Of a stretch of 7,464 bases of DNA, positions 5,691 to 7,464 are shown piece by piece. The position numbers were made by a program, and so were the translations under genes. The stretch covers positions 1-7,464 of the forward strand of contig JAJRTM010000166.1 in NCBI GenBank assembly GCA_024278285.1, given 5' to 3'. Numbering within the stretch: the first letter of the stretch is position 1; each line of letters starts with the position of its first letter. A model generated the notes under the pieces. It was not told the DNA's origin. It did no database searches and worked only from the letters and a program-made list of their open reading frames with translations. Origin of the DNA: Planctomycetota bacterium (GTDB lineage: Bacteria > Planctomycetota > Planctomycetia > Planctomycetales > Planctomycetaceae).

Positions 5691-5852
5691 TTAAGCGTTA
5701 GTGGAGATGGAAACATCTTCCAATTCAGAAAACGGCGTCCCCCACGGCAACCCTTCTTCGCCGTACACCTGTTGCAGCAGATTTTTTGCCACCGCATCCA
5801 GTTGAGGGGCGACTGACTGAAGAATTTCGTTCTTTTCTGTTTTGGTTGCCAT
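5691..5852 (-). CDS. 53-residue ORF with strong ribosome binding site, probable N-terminal piece of a broken gene
   Basis: The ATG at 5850-5852 is preceded by GAAGGAGG with 7-nt spacing, the best ribosome binding site in the window, so the start is well supported. The product begins MATKTEKNEILQSVAPQLD, has a helix to about residue 29, then YGEEGLPWGTPFSELEDVSI (30-49), and stops at TAA (5691-5693). The YG-x-EG-x-PWGT-x-F-x-x-LE segment looks like a conserved planctomycete motif that normally continues into a longer protein. The expected continuation is visible downstream in another ORF (5683 leftwards), 7 nt past this stop. Either this is a functional truncated product or the 5' half of a pseudogene. 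Confidence 0.6.
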   Translation of the reverse strand: MATKTEKNEILQSVAPQLDAVAKNLLQQVYGEEGLPWGTPFSELEDVSISTNA

Positions 5853-6186
5853 CCTTGGCCTCCTTCAGAAGTTAGGGAAAAAGAGTCCGTCCAATCTCAC
5901 AACACCCATTATCCCCCAAAAAACTCTCCGCGCAAACTCCAATGTGCACCCTCTTGTGGCAGCCTGCATTTCTTAGTATTGACCAAGCAATAACTGTCGT
6001 ATCAGTCTTTTGTTGCAGGATGGCGTGCTTGCACCCATCTTCGCATGCCGTGTTGCGTTCAACGACAGAAAAGAGTTGGAGCGGGTCTGTTTCAGCAATT
6101 GTTCCACGCTATGGAGACCGTATTTGATGGGTGCAAGCACAGTTCCTACGGTATCAAAGATACGACAATAATTATTTGAGCGATGC
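5845..6186. repeat. Palindromic intergenic element, core about 5989-6174
   Basis: Between the 53-residue ORF and the acidic-tail gene lies a non-coding element. A 15-bp perfect inverted repeat GTGCTTGCACCCATC / GATGGGTGCAAGCAC (6025-6039, 6126-6140) is nested within an outer imperfect pair: AATAACTGTCGTATC (5989-6003) against the complement of 6159-6173. The loop of about 86 nt has no coding character. Just outside the left end, ATTGACCAAGCAATAACTG (5979 onward) closely resembles a segment inside the element at 214-531. The open frame 5942-6127 on the plus strand arises from this repeat. Positions 5853-5970 show nothing recognisable apart from the 53-ORF ribosome binding site. Confidence 0.6.
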
Positions 6187-6684
6187 TTAGCTCAGTTCGT
6201 CGTCATCGTCTTCGAAAACATCGAACTCTGTGCTGAATTCGCCACTCGCTTCATCATCGTCGTAGTCGGAGGAATCAAATTCAGCGGTTTGGAATTCTGC
6301 ATCGGAATCTTCTTCGAATTCATCAGACTCAAAATCTGAAGCATCTAAATCATCATCTGATGCAAAGTCTGAATCGACCAGTTCGTCATCGCTGAATTCG
6401 TTGCTGTCTAATTCATCTTCTTCGTAGTCGTCATCGGAAATATCTGGTTCATCATCCTGCTTATCCGTAGAAGGCTTCGGGCTTGTTCGGACAAAAATCG
6501 CAATTCCGACTGGGGTTAACACAGCCATCACGCAACCCAGAAAACCAGCCCCCAATGGCCCCCAGAACATCATTCCCATTTTGTCATCGGTCACAGAGAG
6601 GCCTATTGTTGCCAGCAGGTAGCATAAGTAAGCAGCCAGACCTGCAGGAATCAGCGAGATTAAAAATGTGCTCCATTTGCCCAT
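6187..6684 (-). CDS. Two-TM membrane protein with a highly acidic C-terminal tail
   Basis: This 165-residue protein has two hydrophobic helices: TM1 at about residues 7-29 and TM2 at about 42-65, joined by a short polar loop with a conserved-looking FWGPLGAGFLG. TM2 ends in VRTSPKPS, so both ends of the protein probably face the cytoplasm. Residues 73-165 are almost entirely Asp, Glu, Ser and Phe, in a quasi-repeating D-x-F/S-x-D/E pattern with net charge far below zero. The tail is surely disordered and might bind cations or basic partners. I know no function; short TM proteins with such tails occur in planctomycetes. The ATG at 6682-6684 follows GGAAAG by about 11 nt. It stands alone between two repeat-rich regions. 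Confidence 0.85.
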   Translation of the reverse strand: MGKWSTFLISLIPAGLAAYLCYLLATIGLSVTDDKMGMMFWGPLGAGFLGCVMAVLTPVGIAIFVRTSPKPSTDKQDDEPDISDDDYEEDELDSNEFSDDELVDSDFASDDDLDASDFESDEFEEDSDAEFQTAEFDSSDYDDDEASGEFSTEFDVFEDDDDELS

Positions 6685-6958
6685 GAGACATGCTTTCCAA
6701 CGAGTACAACCAGTTTTTTGACCTGATACTTTGAGAGGGGCGCCTTTTCAGACCTAAAATAACGAAACGATACCGTTTACGCCGATTATGACAGTCTTCG
6801 ACCCGGATTGCACGTCCTGTTTACGTAGATCAGGCAATTTCTACCACTCAACTTAAAGAGTTGTGCAATCAGACCGGTCCGAACGATTATTAGACCCGTT
6901 TTTTGCCCAATTTGTAGACTGATTGCCTAACCCGAATAAACCGGAACCCAAAAGTATT
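6685..6958. other. Non-coding stretch upstream of the acidic-tail gene
   Basis: I find no gene. It must contain the promoter of the acidic-tail gene; a short dyad AAACG-ATAC-CGTTT (6765-6778) lies about 80 nt upstream of that start and could be an operator, but the evidence is thin. Further right, AGGCAAT and ATTGCCT recur around 6835 and 6923 in inverted orientation, suggesting a worn palindrome. Confidence 0.3.
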
Positions 6959-7456
6959 AGCCACGGATGAGCCCAGCGCGGCATAGCCGCAACCAAACAA
7001 AGATTTGAACCACGAAAGAAACGAAAAACACGAAAGAAGAGGAAAATTGTTTAACGGCAAGCCGAAGGCGACTGCGTAAATCGGTTTGTTTGATTGGAAG
7101 ATGTCGAACCGCGAATCAACGTGAATTTTCGCGAATTAATTTTTTAGTCAGACCGGGTAGCTCAGACAATCCTGAACGGGATTGTCTGAGCTACCCAGTT
7201 CGAGTCTTCGTGGTGAAAAAACAAAAACAGGTAACCAAGGCATCGATATTTAACTCGTATGACTCATTGATGTTATGTCCTCGCCTTGAAATAATTTGCG
7301 TAAGCGTCGTAAACTTTTAACGTTAGTAGCACGGATGGAATGCTGAACGGCGCAAGCTAAATTTTATTTATCTCTCTTGTTTTTGAAAAGATATCCTGGG
7401 CAGGTAAAATTTGACTGATCTCTATCATCCGTGAAAATCGGTGTTCATCCGTGGCT
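6959..7456. repeat. Composite intergenic repeat bounded by AGCCACGGATGA ends
   Basis: A perfect 12-bp inverted pair, AGCCACGGATGA (6959-6970) and TCATCCGTGGCT (7445-7456), bounds about 500 nt without a gene. Inside are a GCGGC-ATA-GCCGC hairpin (6978-6990), a 9-bp-period run of ACGAAA units (7011-7038), a pair of GCGAAT-type units around 7111-7136, and an 18-bp hairpin at 7155-7196. The phrases CCACGGATGA, CACGAAAG and CCGCGAAT are, as I recall, widespread intergenic repeat words in planctomycete and some other large genomes. The frame 7090-7320 is judged spurious. Confidence 0.55.
7155..7196. repeat. 18-bp perfect hairpin with 6-nt loop
   Basis: GGGTAGCTCAGACAATCC (7155-7172) is perfectly complementary to 7179-7196, with loop TGAACG. 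No U-tract follows on either strand and no gene ends nearby, so it is better seen as a repeat unit than as a terminator. Confidence 0.75.
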
Positions 7457-7464
7457 CTCAAAAA

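Noticed and set aside
7011..7038. Possible CRISPR-like short repeats
   Set aside because: The period is only 9 bp with no spacers; it is a simple ACGAAA-type repeat.
7155..7172. GGGTAGCTCAGAC resembling the D-arm of a tRNA
   Set aside because: It is one half of an 18-bp perfect hairpin, and no acceptor, anticodon or T-arm can be built around it.

Overview
The window looks like a chromosomal stretch from a planctomycete (phylum Planctomycetota). The grounds are a short ECF sigma factor followed by an overlapping membrane anti-sigma gene, a small FmdB-type zinc-ribbon gene, secreted and acidic-tailed proteins of planctomycete style, moderate GC, and long intergenic stretches full of palindromic repeats. 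This is an inference from gene style; there is no rRNA or other marker gene here.

Layout. Positions 1-652 hold no confident gene: a possible gene edge on the minus strand, then a large nested inverted repeat (214-531) and two stem-loops. A secreted protein of unknown function lies at 653-1783 (minus). Positions 1784-2381 are non-coding and carry a 25-bp inverted repeat (2061-2161) and two tight hairpins (2201-2246). A minus-strand operon follows, in transcription order ECF sigma factor (3909-3265), overlapping one-pass anti-sigma-like protein (3268-2675), and FmdB-family zinc ribbon (2600-2382). After a non-coding stretch containing a frameshifted gene remnant (about 4107-4309), a good sigma-70-type promoter (4358-4387) precedes a plus-strand two-gene cassette. 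Its first gene (4452-4829) is a small protein with an AGDL/SGTF core, and its second (4832-5305), 2 nt further on, is a receiver-like protein that fits the 'cyclic-phosphate processing receiver' (cREC) family. This cassette is the best candidate for an under-described system.

From 5311 to 5852 the minus strand is a scrapyard. It holds the C-terminal tail of a beta-sandwich or carbohydrate-binding-like protein, a zinc-knuckle fragment, and an intact 53-codon ORF with a strong ribosome binding site. The last two look like pieces of one broken gene. A palindromic repeat element (about 5989-6174) separates this from a two-TM protein with a very acidic tail (6187-6684, minus). The last 780 bases contain no gene. 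They hold a repeat-rich element bounded by 12-bp inverted ends (6959-7456) with an 18-bp perfect hairpin inside.

How the genes work together. The sigma/anti-sigma pair should form a membrane-signal transcription switch. The cREC pair is probably co-translated and may act on RNA ends or a cyclic nucleotide, but no substrate can be read from the sequence. The intergenic palindromes share an architecture: stems of 5-8 bp with 3-nt loops, several of them embedded in longer inverted repeats.
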